From Parapedobacter tibetensis (GTDB taxonomy: Bacteria > Bacteroidota > Bacteroidia > Sphingobacteriales > Sphingobacteriaceae): a stretch of 64,000 nucleotides of DNA. Within the stretch, counting starts at the first letter, position 1, and the number at the start of each line of letters is the position of its first letter. A model generated the notes under the pieces. The model ran no database searches. It was not told the origin of the DNA and worked only from the letters and a program-made list of their open reading frames with translations. The DNA lies in the NCBI RefSeq assembly GCF_024704835.1, contig NZ_JAMXBE010000003.1, positions 372,001-436,000 on the forward strand, read 5' to 3'. Positions 34,362-43,774 of this stretch are shown in pieces. Both the position numbers and the translations under genes were made by a program.

Positions 34362-34868
34362 CTAAAACCAGCTGGAATACATTACATAACGATGAGGCAA
34401 TTCGTCGAGCATTTTCCGTTGCGCTGCCGTAATCGGTTTTATTTTCTTGGCGGGAACACCGGCGTATAAATACCCACGCTCACAGACCGTCTGCTCAAGC
34501 ACCACAGCACCAGCGGCAATGATGACATATTCCTCCACAACCGCATGGTCCATCACAATCGCCCCCATCCCAATCAACACATTATTCGTTAAGGTACATC
34601 CATGCACCAACGCATTGTGCCCTATGCTTACATAATCTCCTATAACAGTGGGTGCAGTCTCATAGGTACAATGTATAACCACACCATCTTGAATATTGGT
34701 ATACCTTCCTATTTTTATGCTATTCACATCTCCACGCAATACCGCGTTAAACCAAACAGAGCAACCTTCACCCAATATTACTTCACCCACAATTGTGGCA
34801 TTATCAGCGATAAAGCAACCGTCAGCAATTTCCGGATAAATGCCCTTAACGGGAAGAATTAACGCCAT
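34362..34868 (-). CDS. Gamma carbonic anhydrase-like hexapeptide protein
   Basis: A 168-residue left-handed beta-helix protein of the gamma carbonic anhydrase/YrdA family, normally a homotrimer binding zinc between subunits. Hexapeptide turns are clear (DGCFIADNATIVGEVILGEG). The three zinc histidines are likely the ones in VIHCTYETAP, IGHNALVHGC. Start is ATG 34868 (MALILPVKG); the eight upstream codons are not conserved-looking. Many homologues have no demonstrated anhydrase activity. It sits 20 bases downstream of nadB. Confidence 0.92.
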   Translation of the reverse strand: MALILPVKGIYPEIADGCFIADNATIVGEVILGEGCSVWFNAVLRGDVNSIKIGRYTNIQDGVVIHCTYETAPTVIGDYVSIGHNALVHGCTLTNNVLIGMGAIVMDHAVVEEYVIIAAGAVVLEQTVCERGYLYAGVPAKKIKPITAAQRKMLDELPHRYVMYSSWF

Positions 34869-34888
34869 AACCAATAAATGTAAGTAAA

Positions 34889-36475
34889 TCAAAAAACCGT
34901 ATCCACCAACTCTTCTGCATAGTGAGGATAATCCGTGGTATAATGTAGCCCCCGACTTTCCCGGCGGGCCATGGCAGATTTAATAACTAAATAAGCAACT
35001 TGGATCACATTCCGCAATTCGCACAATTTCACGGAAAGCTTCGTATTCTTATAAAAACTTTCTGTTTCATCATATAGTAATCCAAGTCTACGCATAGCGC
35101 GTTCTAACCTGAAATCTGAACGTACAATACCCACATAATCACTCATTACTTTCTGCGTTTCCCGAAGGTTATGAGTGACCAAAATATCTTCATTGGAAAG
35201 TGTTGTATCCGAATCATCCCAATCCGGTATACCAACAGGAATACCGATATTTCTAATTTTTTCAACCACATCTTCATAAATACGATGTGCAAAGACTGTT
35301 GCTTCCAATAAAGAATTGGAAGCCAACCGATTAGCCCCATGAAGTCCGGTTGAAGCGCACTCTCCACATGCATAAAGATTACGAATGGAAGAGCGCCCAT
35401 TCTCATTGACCATAATCCCACCGCATAGATAATGTGCTGATGGAGTTACTGGAATATAATCTCTTGACATATCAATACCGATAGATAAACACTTGGCATA
35501 AATATTTGGAAAATGCTTCAAAATCTCTTCTTTATCCCGATGGGTAATATCCAGATAGACAAACTCATCTCCTGATTTTTTCATCTCCGAATCTATTGCC
35601 CTGGCTACAATATCTCGCGGTGCGAGAGATCCACGTTCATCATACTCTTCCATGAAACTTTCGCCATTCCTTCTCCTAAGCAAACCACCAAATCCCCGCA
35701 CTGCTTCTGAAATAAGAAACGCCGGATACTCACCAGGATTATATAACGCAGTAGGATGGAACTGAATGAACTCCATATTGCGTACCTTACCCTTTGCACG
35801 GTAGACCATAGCAATACCATCACCTGTAGCAATAACCGGATTTGTAGTGCTGGAATAAACATGCCCCGCACCACCTGACGCCATCACCGTTACCTTGCTT
35901 AGTACCTTCTCCACACGATTATCCACCGTATCAAATGCGTACACACCATAACAAGTAATATTTTCCGTGCTTTTATCCACAAAGTCCCCTAAATGATGTT
36001 GGGTAATCAGATCAACCGCAAAATAATGAGTAAGTATTTCTATATCAGGATTCTCATGCACTTTCTTTAGCAAAGTCCGCTCTATCTCAAAACCAGTGAT
36101 ATCCTTATAATGCAAAACACGATGTTGCGAATGTCCGCCCTCTTTTGCCAAATCGTAGACACCATTTGTGTCTTTATCGAAATGCGTACCGTAATCTATA
36201 ATCTCCTGAATGCGGAGTGGTCCCTCCTTCACAACGTTTTCCACAATATTCACATCGCATAAACCATCTCCAGCGACCAGTGTATCAGTTATATGCTCTT
36301 CAAATGAATCTGATTTATCAACAACTACAGCAACCCCACCTTGTGCATACTTTGTATTGGATTCATCTTCATTTGCCTTTGTGATAATCATCACTTTACC
36401 ATGCCTTGCAGCCTTCAACGCGAAACTCAAGCCTGCTATACCTGAACCAATCACCAAAAAATCAACTTGACGCAT
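34889..36475 (-). CDS. nadB: L-aspartate oxidase
   Basis: Flavoenzyme that oxidises L-aspartate to iminoaspartate, the first step of de novo NAD synthesis; NadA then uses the product. The 528 residues start VIGSGIAGLSFALKAA (FAD loop), followed by KYAQGGVAVV, GHSQHRVLHYKD and HPTALYNPGEYPAFLISEAV, all characteristic of NadB. The C-terminal helical part has RAMRRLGLLYDE. Divergent from nadA with a 472-base AT-rich gap that may be the replication origin. Confidence 0.97.
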   Translation of the reverse strand: MRQVDFLVIGSGIAGLSFALKAARHGKVMIITKANEDESNTKYAQGGVAVVVDKSDSFEEHITDTLVAGDGLCDVNIVENVVKEGPLRIQEIIDYGTHFDKDTNGVYDLAKEGGHSQHRVLHYKDITGFEIERTLLKKVHENPDIEILTHYFAVDLITQHHLGDFVDKSTENITCYGVYAFDTVDNRVEKVLSKVTVMASGGAGHVYSSTTNPVIATGDGIAMVYRAKGKVRNMEFIQFHPTALYNPGEYPAFLISEAVRGFGGLLRRRNGESFMEEYDERGSLAPRDIVARAIDSEMKKSGDEFVYLDITHRDKEEILKHFPNIYAKCLSIGIDMSRDYIPVTPSAHYLCGGIMVNENGRSSIRNLYACGECASTGLHGANRLASNSLLEATVFAHRIYEDVVEKIRNIGIPVGIPDWDDSDTTLSNEDILVTHNLRETQKVMSDYVGIVRSDFRLERAMRRLGLLYDETESFYKNTKLSVKLCELRNVIQVAYLVIKSAMARRESRGLHYTTDYPHYAEELVDTVF

Positions 36476-36947
36476 AAACTTAATGAACTAATGGAAAGGA
36501 AATGGGAACCAATACGTATATAACTTTGTTAATAACATGTCCACAAACCGTTGATAAAAATTAAAAATAACTAATCTTCAATCTTCAATCTATTTTTGAA
36601 CAATACTTCTATAAAAACACCCTACAAAACTTCACAATATTAACAATTATCAAGCAATAAAAAGTAGACATTAGTATATGGAAAACAATTTCCGAAAAAA
36701 ATAAAGCTATTGAAAATCAGCATAAACGGATTAAATTAATGTTAACAATATGTTAAAAAATATCCAATAGCGTCAAATCAAAATAAAAAAGCATCATGTT
36801 TCTCACAAAACTAACACCTTAACAAACAATAAGAAATTATATATAAATATATTATTATTACTTATTGTGTCTGTTGAAATGTGAAAATCAAATCAATTTG
36901 TTTAGCTACCTTTGTATTATCAATTTAGATGTAAGGAAGCGTGCCAC
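36476..36947. other. AT-rich gene-free gap between nadB and nadA, candidate oriC
   Basis: 472 bases with no reading frame of note and very low GC. DnaA-box-like words on the minus strand are TTATTAACA at 36527-36535 (8 of 9 to TTATnCACA) and TTATCAACG at 36549-36557 (7 of 9), same orientation, 22 bases apart. Long A/T runs follow (36560-36890), including ATATAAATATATTATTATTA near 36841, suitable as an unwinding element. Two parS sites lie 6 kb away, and G/C use changes across the gap. Designation as origin is inference. Confidence 0.5.
36907..36914 (+). promoter_or_regulatory. -7 element of nadA
   Basis: TACCTTTG, an exact TAnnTTTG. It overlaps the TTG that would begin the longest frame at 36912, so that frame's start is inside the promoter and ATG 36948 is the real start. 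Confidence 0.6.
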
Positions 36948-37943
36948 ATGGAGACTTATCTAACTGAACTCAGTGCAAAAGGTTTTATCGATGAACCAAT
37001 AGATCCTACATTGGATTTGGTTGAGGAGATAAACAGACTTAAAATAGAAAAAAACGCTGTTTTGCTGGCTCATTATTATCAAGAGCCTGAAATACAAGAT
37101 ATAGCGGATTATGTAGGCGATAGCTTAGGCTTATCACAACAGGCAGCCAAGACGGAGGCCGATGTAATCGTATTTGCTGGTGTGCATTTCATGGCAGAGA
37201 CAGCAAAAATATTGTCACCAAGCAAGAAAGTATTGCTTCCAGATCTTAAGGCGGGTTGCTCATTGTCGGATAGCTGTCCACCCCATCTTTTTGCCAAGTT
37301 CAAGGAGCAATATCCAAATCATATCGTTATTACGTATGTCAATTGCACCGCGGAGCTTAAGGCGTTGAGCGATATCGTATGCACTTCTAGCAATGCTCTT
37401 CAGATTGTGGATAGCTTGCCGGTAGATCAACAGATTATTTTTGGTCCGGATAAGAATTTAGGTGATTACGTACGGAAAAAAACAGGCCGAGACCTAGTAC
37501 TTTGGAATGGAGCTTGCATGGTTCATGAAATTTTTTCGCAAGAACGGATAGCCAGGTTGAGGGCTGAACACCCCGATGCCAAATTCATTGCCCATCCGGA
37601 ATGTGAAAAAGAGATTTTAGATGTAGCAGACTATATCGGATCTACTTCTGGATTACTTAATTATACAAAAGGAAATCCTGCTGATACATTTATTGTGGCT
37701 ACCGAAAGTGGTATTATCCACCAAATGCAGAAAGCCAATCCGCAGAAGACATTTATTCCAGCACCACCCAATAATGCCTGCGCCTGTAATGATTGCCCAT
37801 ACATGAAGCTCAATACCTTGGAGAAATTGTATAACTGCATGAAGTATGAACTTCCGGAAGTGGATTTACCCATGGATATGATTGCCCGTGCTCAACGGCC
37901 CATTGAGCGCATGTTGGAAATTTCGGCGCGGCTGGGCCTGTAA
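36948..37943 (+). CDS. nadA: Quinolinate synthase A
   Basis: Iron-sulfur enzyme that condenses iminoaspartate with dihydroxyacetone phosphate to quinolinate. The 331 residues contain [20 protein letters not shown] near the start, [17 protein letters not shown], and the three cluster cysteines: one in YVNCTAE, one in WNGACMVHE, and one of those in CACNDCPYM near the C-terminus. I begin at ATG 36948 because a -7 element covers the upstream TTG. It is divergent from nadB and followed by thiL 86 bases later. Confidence 0.97.
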   Translation: METYLTELSAKGFIDEPIDPTLDLVEEINRLKIEKNAVLLAHYYQEPEIQDIADYVGDSLGLSQQAAKTEADVIVFAGVHFMAETAKILSPSKKVLLPDLKAGCSLSDSCPPHLFAKFKEQYPNHIVITYVNCTAELKALSDIVCTSSNALQIVDSLPVDQQIIFGPDKNLGDYVRKKTGRDLVLWNGACMVHEIFSQERIARLRAEHPDAKFIAHPECEKEILDVADYIGSTSGLLNYTKGNPADTFIVATESGIIHQMQKANPQKTFIPAPPNNACACNDCPYMKLNTLEKLYNCMKYELPEVDLPMDMIARAQRPIERMLEISARLGL

Positions 37944-38028
37944 TTAATAGCTAAGGATGGAAGGGATTAAGGAGCAAGGATAGTATGTGTCTTTAATCCT
38001 TATTCGTTTATTATTGATCTTAAAAAAG

Positions 38029-39066
38029 ATGTTTGACAGCAAGGAAAAAACAGGATTAGAAAGCTTGGGCGAATTCGGTTTGATAGACCGTATTACCAAG
38101 GTGGTGGAATTAACAGAAAAATCTACTGTAAAAGGTATAGGGGATGATGCCGCAGTATTAGATTTTTCAGGAAAAAAAGCATTAATATCGACAGATTTGC
38201 TTTTGGAAGGTATCCATTTCGATTTGCGCTATGTACCACTTAAACACTTAGGATATAAGGCTGTGCAGGTAAATCTGAGTGATATCTATGCCATGAATGC
38301 AATGGCCTCGCAGATAACGTTTTCCATTGGATTGTCAAGTAAATTTCCGCTGGAAGCTGTGGATGAATTATATGCTGGGGTATTATTGGCTTGCAAAAAA
38401 TTCAACGTTGATTTGATAGGGGGCGATACTTCCACATCGGCACAAGGGCTGGTTATCAGTGTTACGAGCATAGGCTATGCTAGCGAGGAAGATATCGTGT
38501 ACCGGAATGGTGCGCAGGAAGGAGATTTGATTTGCATTTCTGGCGACCTAGGTGGGGCTTATGTTGGTTTACAGCTGCTAGAGCGGGAAAAGAAGATATT
38601 TTTGGAGAATCCAAACATACAGCCTGACCTTGAAGGAAAGGATTACATCGTAGAACGACAGCTTAAGCCGGAAGCTCGCAAGGATATTATAGAGCTATTG
38701 GCATCCATAGGGGTCAAACCTACGGCGATGATTGACGTATCTGACGGATTGGCCTCAGAAATACTGCATATTTGTAGATCATCTGATAAAGGCTGTAAGC
38801 TTTATGAGGAAAAAATTCCAATTGATCCGATGACATATGGTACAGCCCAGGATTTCGGATTGGATCCAACCATTTGTGCGTTGAATGGTGGAGAAGACTA
38901 CGAACTGCTTTTTACCGTCAATCAGGATGATTATGATAAGATAAAGAACCATCTTGACATCAGCATCATTGGCCATATCACCGAAGTATCTGCCGGATGT
39001 GAGCTTATTTCAAAATCTGGAAAGGTACACCCCATCAAAGCTCAAGGATGGAATGCGTTTAACTAA
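38029..39066 (+). CDS. thiL: Thiamine-monophosphate kinase
   Basis: Phosphorylates thiamine monophosphate to the active cofactor thiamine diphosphate. The 345-residue protein has the PurM-like fold with VKGIGDDAAVLD near 34-45, STDLLLEGIHFDL, the SDIYAMNA motif, GGDTSTSAQGL and MIDVSDGLASEIL, plus the final GGEDYELLF. Start is ATG 38029 (MFDSKEKTG), after a GTG frame that has no family match. Plus-strand base use here is clearly G-rich (contrast mnmG). Confidence 0.96.
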   Translation: MFDSKEKTGLESLGEFGLIDRITKVVELTEKSTVKGIGDDAAVLDFSGKKALISTDLLLEGIHFDLRYVPLKHLGYKAVQVNLSDIYAMNAMASQITFSIGLSSKFPLEAVDELYAGVLLACKKFNVDLIGGDTSTSAQGLVISVTSIGYASEEDIVYRNGAQEGDLICISGDLGGAYVGLQLLEREKKIFLENPNIQPDLEGKDYIVERQLKPEARKDIIELLASIGVKPTAMIDVSDGLASEILHICRSSDKGCKLYEEKIPIDPMTYGTAQDFGLDPTICALNGGEDYELLFTVNQDDYDKIKNHLDISIIGHITEVSAGCELISKSGKVHPIKAQGWNAFN

Positions 39067-39086
39067 TTGCATTCCTTGTGAACGTG

Positions 39087-39115
39087 TTGATTACTAAATA
39101 AATTACATACCTTTA
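39087..39115 (+). promoter_or_regulatory. Promoter of the TPR gene
   Basis: TTG at 39087-39089, 18 bases, then TACCTTTA at 39108-39115, with one mismatch to the consensus. The ATG is 28 bases downstream. Confidence 0.55.
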
Positions 39116-39143
39116 TAATTATGTTTTAGCAATACCAATCGTC

Positions 39144-39962
39144 ATGAACAACGCATCGATAATGTTATGGTTGTTTGCATTTTTACCGATATTTGCTAGC
39201 GGTCAATCTTATAACCAACGGTTTGAGGAAGCGCTCAATCAACGAGATACCATCAACCAACGGAAGATTTTATCGGAATGGCAGGAGAATAAGCCAAAAG
39301 ATGCGGATTTGCACATTGGTTATTTCAATTTCTATAAGCAACGTTATGAAACCGAAGCAGATAGCCTGATCCGAAACGAATTGCTGTCTCAAGCTTTTTC
39401 CAACATTGACACCGGGACAACCAGATTTCCTAATAGATTGGATATGTGGCTTGCTAACATAGCTTTACTTGGTGAGATTGGTAATTATAGCCAATATACC
39501 GAGCAATTACTGGAATTGTTGGACACAAATGACGCAGTAAAAGAAGTGTGGCTATGGAAAAACAATGCTCCTTTGGTAGATGCATCGGATTTCCTATTAC
39601 AGTATGTAGATAATTTTATAGTCATGCTTTATAATAGGCAGGATGAATCATTGCATCCAAATATGGATACGATCGCTAATCGGGTATTGGCTTCATATCC
39701 CCAGCATGTTCCAAGTCTTTCCAATTTGGCCATTACGGCCTTATACCGTAAAGATTATGAATCAGGGATAACGCATCTAGCTAAGGCGGCCTCCTATGAG
39801 CCAACAAACACCAGTGTGCTCAGTAATTTGGCATATGCATATGAGCAAATTGGCGACAATGAAAACGCTATAATGTATTATGAAGAAACCATAAAATATG
39901 GCGATGCGCAAACGAAAGAATATGCCCGAAACCAACTAGAAAAGTTGCAAAATAAACAATAA
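39144..39962 (+). CDS. Exported TPR-repeat protein
   Basis: A 272-residue protein with a signal peptide (LPIFASGQS, cleavage near 20). The body is helical, and two clear TPR units lie at about 190-265: YPQHVPSLSNLAITALYRKD and PTNTSVLSNLAYAYEQIGDN. Such proteins hold periplasmic complexes together; no partner can be named. It stands alone between thiL and the convergent aconitase gene. Confidence 0.8.
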   Translation: MNNASIMLWLFAFLPIFASGQSYNQRFEEALNQRDTINQRKILSEWQENKPKDADLHIGYFNFYKQRYETEADSLIRNELLSQAFSNIDTGTTRFPNRLDMWLANIALLGEIGNYSQYTEQLLELLDTNDAVKEVWLWKNNAPLVDASDFLLQYVDNFIVMLYNRQDESLHPNMDTIANRVLASYPQHVPSLSNLAITALYRKDYESGITHLAKAASYEPTNTSVLSNLAYAYEQIGDNENAIMYYEETIKYGDAQTKEYARNQLEKLQNKQ

Positions 39963-39976
39963 AGCTTCTTTTACAA

Positions 39977-42700
39977 TTATTTTTTCAAGAAACCCCTAAG
40001 TACATACTGTAAAATTCCGCGATGGCGGTAATACTCAATTTCTATGTCCGAATCGAATCGAGCCTTGGATTCAAAAGCTACGGTTTCCCCGTTGGCCTTC
40101 GTCGCAATGACATGAAGCAACTTATGGGGTTTGAGGTTATCAGAAACACCAGATATATGAAAAGTTTCCGTACCATCCAAACCTAATGTCTCTGGATTTT
40201 CACCCTGCAGAAATTCCATCGGGATTATTCCCATGCCCACTAAATTACTCCGGTGGATACGCTCAAAACTTTCGGCAATGACGGCCTTGATACCAAGTAG
40301 ATTAGCACCTTTTGCAGCCCAATCCCGTGAAGAACCGCTGCCATATTCCTTTCCTGCCAAAATAATCAAAGGCGTATCGTTTTTAGCATATTCCATAGCG
40401 GCATCATATACCGATAATGTTTCGCCAGTAGGGAAATAAGTGGTATAGCCGCCTTCTTTATCGGTGACCTTATTGCGGATGCGGACATTGGCAAAGGTGC
40501 CACGCATCATCACCTCATGGTTGCCTCTTCGAGAACCGTATGAATTAAAGTCCTTGGCTTCTACGCCTTTCGAAATCAGGTATTGCCCGGCGGCGGAATC
40601 GGATTTAAAGGAGCCGGCAGGAGAGATATGATCCGTTGTGACGGAATCGCCTAAAAACAATAACACTTTAGCATCTTTAATATCTTCCGTTGGCAAAGGT
40701 TCGTCGCTTATGTCTTTAAAGAAGGGCACTTCCTGCACATAAGTGGAATGTTCGTTCCAGATGAAATTTTTCCCCTCTGGGGCGATTAGCTGCTTCCAAT
40801 CCGCCTCGCCGTCGAATATCACATCATATACGTCTTTGAAATCTTCAATACGCATACACTGATTGATGGTGTCAATAATTTCTTGCTGTGAGGGCCAAAT
40901 ATCCCTGAGGTAAACGGGGTTACCATTCGGGTCGTAATCAAGCGGATCATTGATTAAATCGACGTCTACCCGACCAACCAAAGCATAGACAACAACCAAC
41001 ATGGGTGACATCAGGAAATTCATTTTCACCTGAGGGTGTACACGGGCTTCAAAATTACGATTGCCGGACAATACGGAAGCCACTACCAAATCACCTTTAT
41101 CCACAGCCTCAGCGATATGCGGCGGTAGCGGACCACTATTGCCGATGCAGGAAGTACAACCATATCCTACGGTATGGAACCGCAAAGCTTCCAAATCCTC
41201 CAAGAGATTGGCACGCTGTAGGTATTCGGTTACCACCTTTGAACCGGGAGCTAAGCTCGTTTTCACCCATGATTTGGTACGTAGGCCCCTAGCAACCGCC
41301 TTGCGAGCTACTAATCCGGCACCCACCATTACCGTTGGATTTGACGTATTGGTACAGCTGGTGATAGCAGCAATGGCAATGCTCCCATCGCTAAGCACAT
41401 ACTCCTTATTTTTTATCTTGATCCTTACCGATCGAATATCATCGGTTTCCACAGCAATTTCCGTGTTTGTTTGTCTGTCTTCGTATGTGAATTGACTGCC
41501 AGAGCCGCCTTCTGATAGCCAGGCTTGTTCTTGGCGGTCTTTGATGGGCAGGTAATTCCGACGATATTCTTTTTCAAGGAGATGGGAAAATTGTGCAGAA
41601 AAATCCCTTACCAGTATTTTATCCTGCGGGCGTTTAGGACCCGATACCGTGGGTTCGAGGGTATCCAGGTTTAATTCAATTACATCGGAATATATGATTT
41701 CTTCTTCACCGGTTCGCCATAATAGGTTTTCCTTGCAATATTCCTCTACTAAGGCGATTTGTTCTTCCGAGCGATTGGTGCGCCGCATATATTCCAGGGT
41801 TCGTCCATCTATTGGGAAATAGGTAACCGTACAACCGAATTCTGGAGACATGTTGGATATGGTGGCCCGATCTGTTACGCTTAAATGATCTAAAGCATCG
41901 CCGAAGACCTCTACGAATTTGCCTACCACACCATAGTCGCGCAGCAATTTGGTGATAAACAGCACCATATCCGTAGCCGTACATCCGGCAGGGATTTTTC
42001 CAGTCAATTTCAACCCAATCACTTGTGGACAAGTAAAATAAATCGGTTGACCTAGCATGGCGGCTTCAGCTTCTATCCCACCTACGCCCCAAGCGATGAC
42101 ACCAATGCCATTTACCATGGGAGTATGGGAATCCGTGCCCACCAACGTGTCTGGAAAGGCCCATCCGTCTCGTTTGATTACACCCTTGGCTAAATATTCT
42201 AAATTTACCTGGTGGCAAATTCCCATGCCTGGAGGCACAACGGTGAAATTATCCAATGCTTGCTGACCCCATTTAAGCAATTCATAGCGCTCAGCATTGC
42301 GTTCATACTCCAAATCGACGTTGCTTTGATAGGAATAATTTGTGCCAAAAAAATCGACCTGTACCGAATGATCAATAACCAAATCCACGGGAATAGCCGG
42401 ATTAATTTTGCTTCCATCCCCACCTTTTCGAACGACTTCCGCTCGAATAGAAGCGATATCCACCACGGCTGGTACACCAGTAAAGTCTTGCATCAGTACT
42501 CGGGCCGGCTTGAAAGGTACTTCCTTATCGGTGCCGGCAGGATTCCAATTGATTAATGTATCAAGGTGTTCATCTGTGATGGCAAAACCGTCGTGGTTGC
42601 GCAACACATTTTCGAGCAATATGCGGATAGAGAAAGGAAGTTTGCTTATCCGTTTGTTTTCTCCCTCCAACTTTTCCAGGGAGGCTATTTGATGTTCCAT
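39977..42700 (-). CDS. acnA: Aconitate hydratase
   Basis: Citric-acid-cycle enzyme converting citrate to isocitrate through a 4Fe-4S cluster. The 907-residue monomer is of the AcnA/IRP1 type. Cluster cysteines are in AITSCTNTSNP and in VGYGCTSCIGNSGPL. DSHTPMVNGIGVIAWGVGGI is the substrate-binding segment, and the swivel domain has GKEYGSGSSRDWAAKG near 790. Full length; the gene begins at ATG 42700 and is monocistronic, converging with the TPR gene 14 bases away. Confidence 0.97.
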   Translation of the reverse strand: MEHQIASLEKLEGENKRISKLPFSIRILLENVLRNHDGFAITDEHLDTLINWNPAGTDKEVPFKPARVLMQDFTGVPAVVDIASIRAEVVRKGGDGSKINPAIPVDLVIDHSVQVDFFGTNYSYQSNVDLEYERNAERYELLKWGQQALDNFTVVPPGMGICHQVNLEYLAKGVIKRDGWAFPDTLVGTDSHTPMVNGIGVIAWGVGGIEAEAAMLGQPIYFTCPQVIGLKLTGKIPAGCTATDMVLFITKLLRDYGVVGKFVEVFGDALDHLSVTDRATISNMSPEFGCTVTYFPIDGRTLEYMRRTNRSEEQIALVEEYCKENLLWRTGEEEIIYSDVIELNLDTLEPTVSGPKRPQDKILVRDFSAQFSHLLEKEYRRNYLPIKDRQEQAWLSEGGSGSQFTYEDRQTNTEIAVETDDIRSVRIKIKNKEYVLSDGSIAIAAITSCTNTSNPTVMVGAGLVARKAVARGLRTKSWVKTSLAPGSKVVTEYLQRANLLEDLEALRFHTVGYGCTSCIGNSGPLPPHIAEAVDKGDLVVASVLSGNRNFEARVHPQVKMNFLMSPMLVVVYALVGRVDVDLINDPLDYDPNGNPVYLRDIWPSQQEIIDTINQCMRIEDFKDVYDVIFDGEADWKQLIAPEGKNFIWNEHSTYVQEVPFFKDISDEPLPTEDIKDAKVLLFLGDSVTTDHISPAGSFKSDSAAGQYLISKGVEAKDFNSYGSRRGNHEVMMRGTFANVRIRNKVTDKEGGYTTYFPTGETLSVYDAAMEYAKNDTPLIILAGKEYGSGSSRDWAAKGANLLGIKAVIAESFERIHRSNLVGMGIIPMEFLQGENPETLGLDGTETFHISGVSDNLKPHKLLHVIATKANGETVAFESKARFDSDIEIEYYRHRGILQYVLRGFLKK

Positions 42701-42776
42701 GGTGTTTAGCTAGTTTTTATATAGAATGATAATTATACGGAAAACCTGTCAAAAAAATAATTGATTGAAAGGAATC

Positions 42777-43044
42777 TTACATTAAACTGATGATCCACAT
42801 GAAACCTTTCCACAGCAGAAAAAGCAGTAGAAATGTCAAGATAAGAAAAAACACCGAGAATAATGGCGAGCAGATCATTTCCATTACCTTGATGTTTTCC
42901 CTGATAGTAATACGCTCGAAGTAACAGAATGTTTTTCTTGTTTGCCTTGAAGAAAAAGTCAAAAACGGTTCCTATGATTGGGATAGCGTCTATCCAAATG
43001 AAGTCTTTTTGTAAATGGTCAGGTATTTCGTGATAGGTAACCAT
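42777..43044 (-). pseudogene. Truncated, frameshifted DUF4112 gene
   Basis: The first frame reads IDAIPIIGTVFDFFFKANKKN, the second-half hallmark of DUF4112 membrane proteins, then YYYQGKHQGNGNDLLAI. A second frame one base off supplies the expected hydrophobic end LTFLLLFLLWKGFMWIISL. Deleting one T from the T6 run (A6 on the plus strand at about 42847-42852) joins them. The N-terminal domain half is also missing, so a deletion has occurred too. It lies between acnA and the cold-shock gene. Confidence 0.65.
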
Positions 43045-43180
43045 GTGAGCATGATGGGCTAATTTAACATTAAAACAAGATAATTTTAAAAGGAATTATA
43101 TTTTCTTGTTGATATTTTTGACAGGTTTATATAAATATTTGTAACTTCGTTTTTTCATTATTTTTTAATTTTCTATTACA

Positions 43181-43372
43181 ATGGCAGAAGGAGTAGTAAA
43201 ATTCTTCAATGAAACCAAAGGTTTTGGTTTTATCGTACCCAATTCTGGTGAAAGTGAAATTTTTGTACACTCATCAGGCCTTATTGACAGAATTCGTGAA
43301 AACGACAACGTTTCTTACGATGTTGAACAAGGCAAAAAAGGTTTAAATGCGGTAAATGTTAAGGTAATCTAA
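43181..43372 (+). CDS. Cold-shock-domain protein
   Basis: A 63-residue single cold-shock domain that binds single-stranded RNA or DNA and melts RNA structure. RNP1-like GFGFIVPN and RNP2-like EIFVHSSGL are both intact; EGVVKFFNETKGFGF is the usual start. The upstream 60 bases are T-rich with AATATTTG at 43134-43141 (7 of 8 to the -7 consensus) and TTG at 43109-43111, leaving an untranslated leader of about 35 bases. A clear terminator follows. Monocistronic. Confidence 0.95.
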   Translation: MAEGVVKFFNETKGFGFIVPNSGESEIFVHSSGLIDRIRENDNVSYDVEQGKKGLNAVNVKVI

Positions 43373-43407
43373 GGATTATCCTTGTTAAACATATTTATTG
43401 TATTCCC

Positions 43408-43446
43408 AGCCGATTATCAACAGCCAGTTGACAATCGGCTTTTTTT
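43408..43446 (+). terminator. Intrinsic terminator of the cold-shock gene
   Basis: AGCCGATTATCAAC pairs with GTTGACAATCGGCT (one mismatch pair) around a short loop and is followed by TTTTTTT. It lies 36 bases past the stop at 43372. Confidence 0.88.
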
Positions 43447-43492
43447 ATGTTACTGTGTATCGCTAGGCCATTTTCCTAAAGATACAGGAACA

Positions 43493-43723
43493 TTACTTCA
43501 ACTTGTCTATGGCTTGGGCAAGTTTCCTGTCTTTTTCGGTCACGATGTTGCCAGCGTCGTGTGTTGATAACCAGATTTCCACTTTGTTCCAGGTGTTGGT
43601 CCAAGTTGGGTGGTGGTTATGTTTCTCTGCCAATAACGCCACTTGGAGCATAAATGCAAATGCTTCAGAAAAATCAGCGAATGTGAATGATTGATGAAGG
43701 GTATTCTTTTCTTCTTGCCACAT
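43493..43723 (-). CDS. Pterin-4a-carbinolamine dehydratase
   Basis: A 76-residue enzyme that regenerates dihydropterin after aromatic amino acid hydroxylation. The catalytic motif EKHNHHPTW is present at about 34-42, preceded by FSEAFAFMLQVALLAE and followed by NKVEIWLSTHDAGNIVTEKD, all family features. Slightly shorter than the usual 95 residues, because the N-terminal strand is brief. No phenylalanine hydroxylase is nearby. It converges with the cold-shock gene. Confidence 0.93.
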   Translation of the reverse strand: MWQEEKNTLHQSFTFADFSEAFAFMLQVALLAEKHNHHPTWTNTWNKVEIWLSTHDAGNIVTEKDRKLAQAIDKLK

Positions 43724-43774
43724 GATATTAAGGGTTGGTTGTTACCTAATCAATGAAAAAGCCTAGTATGTAAA

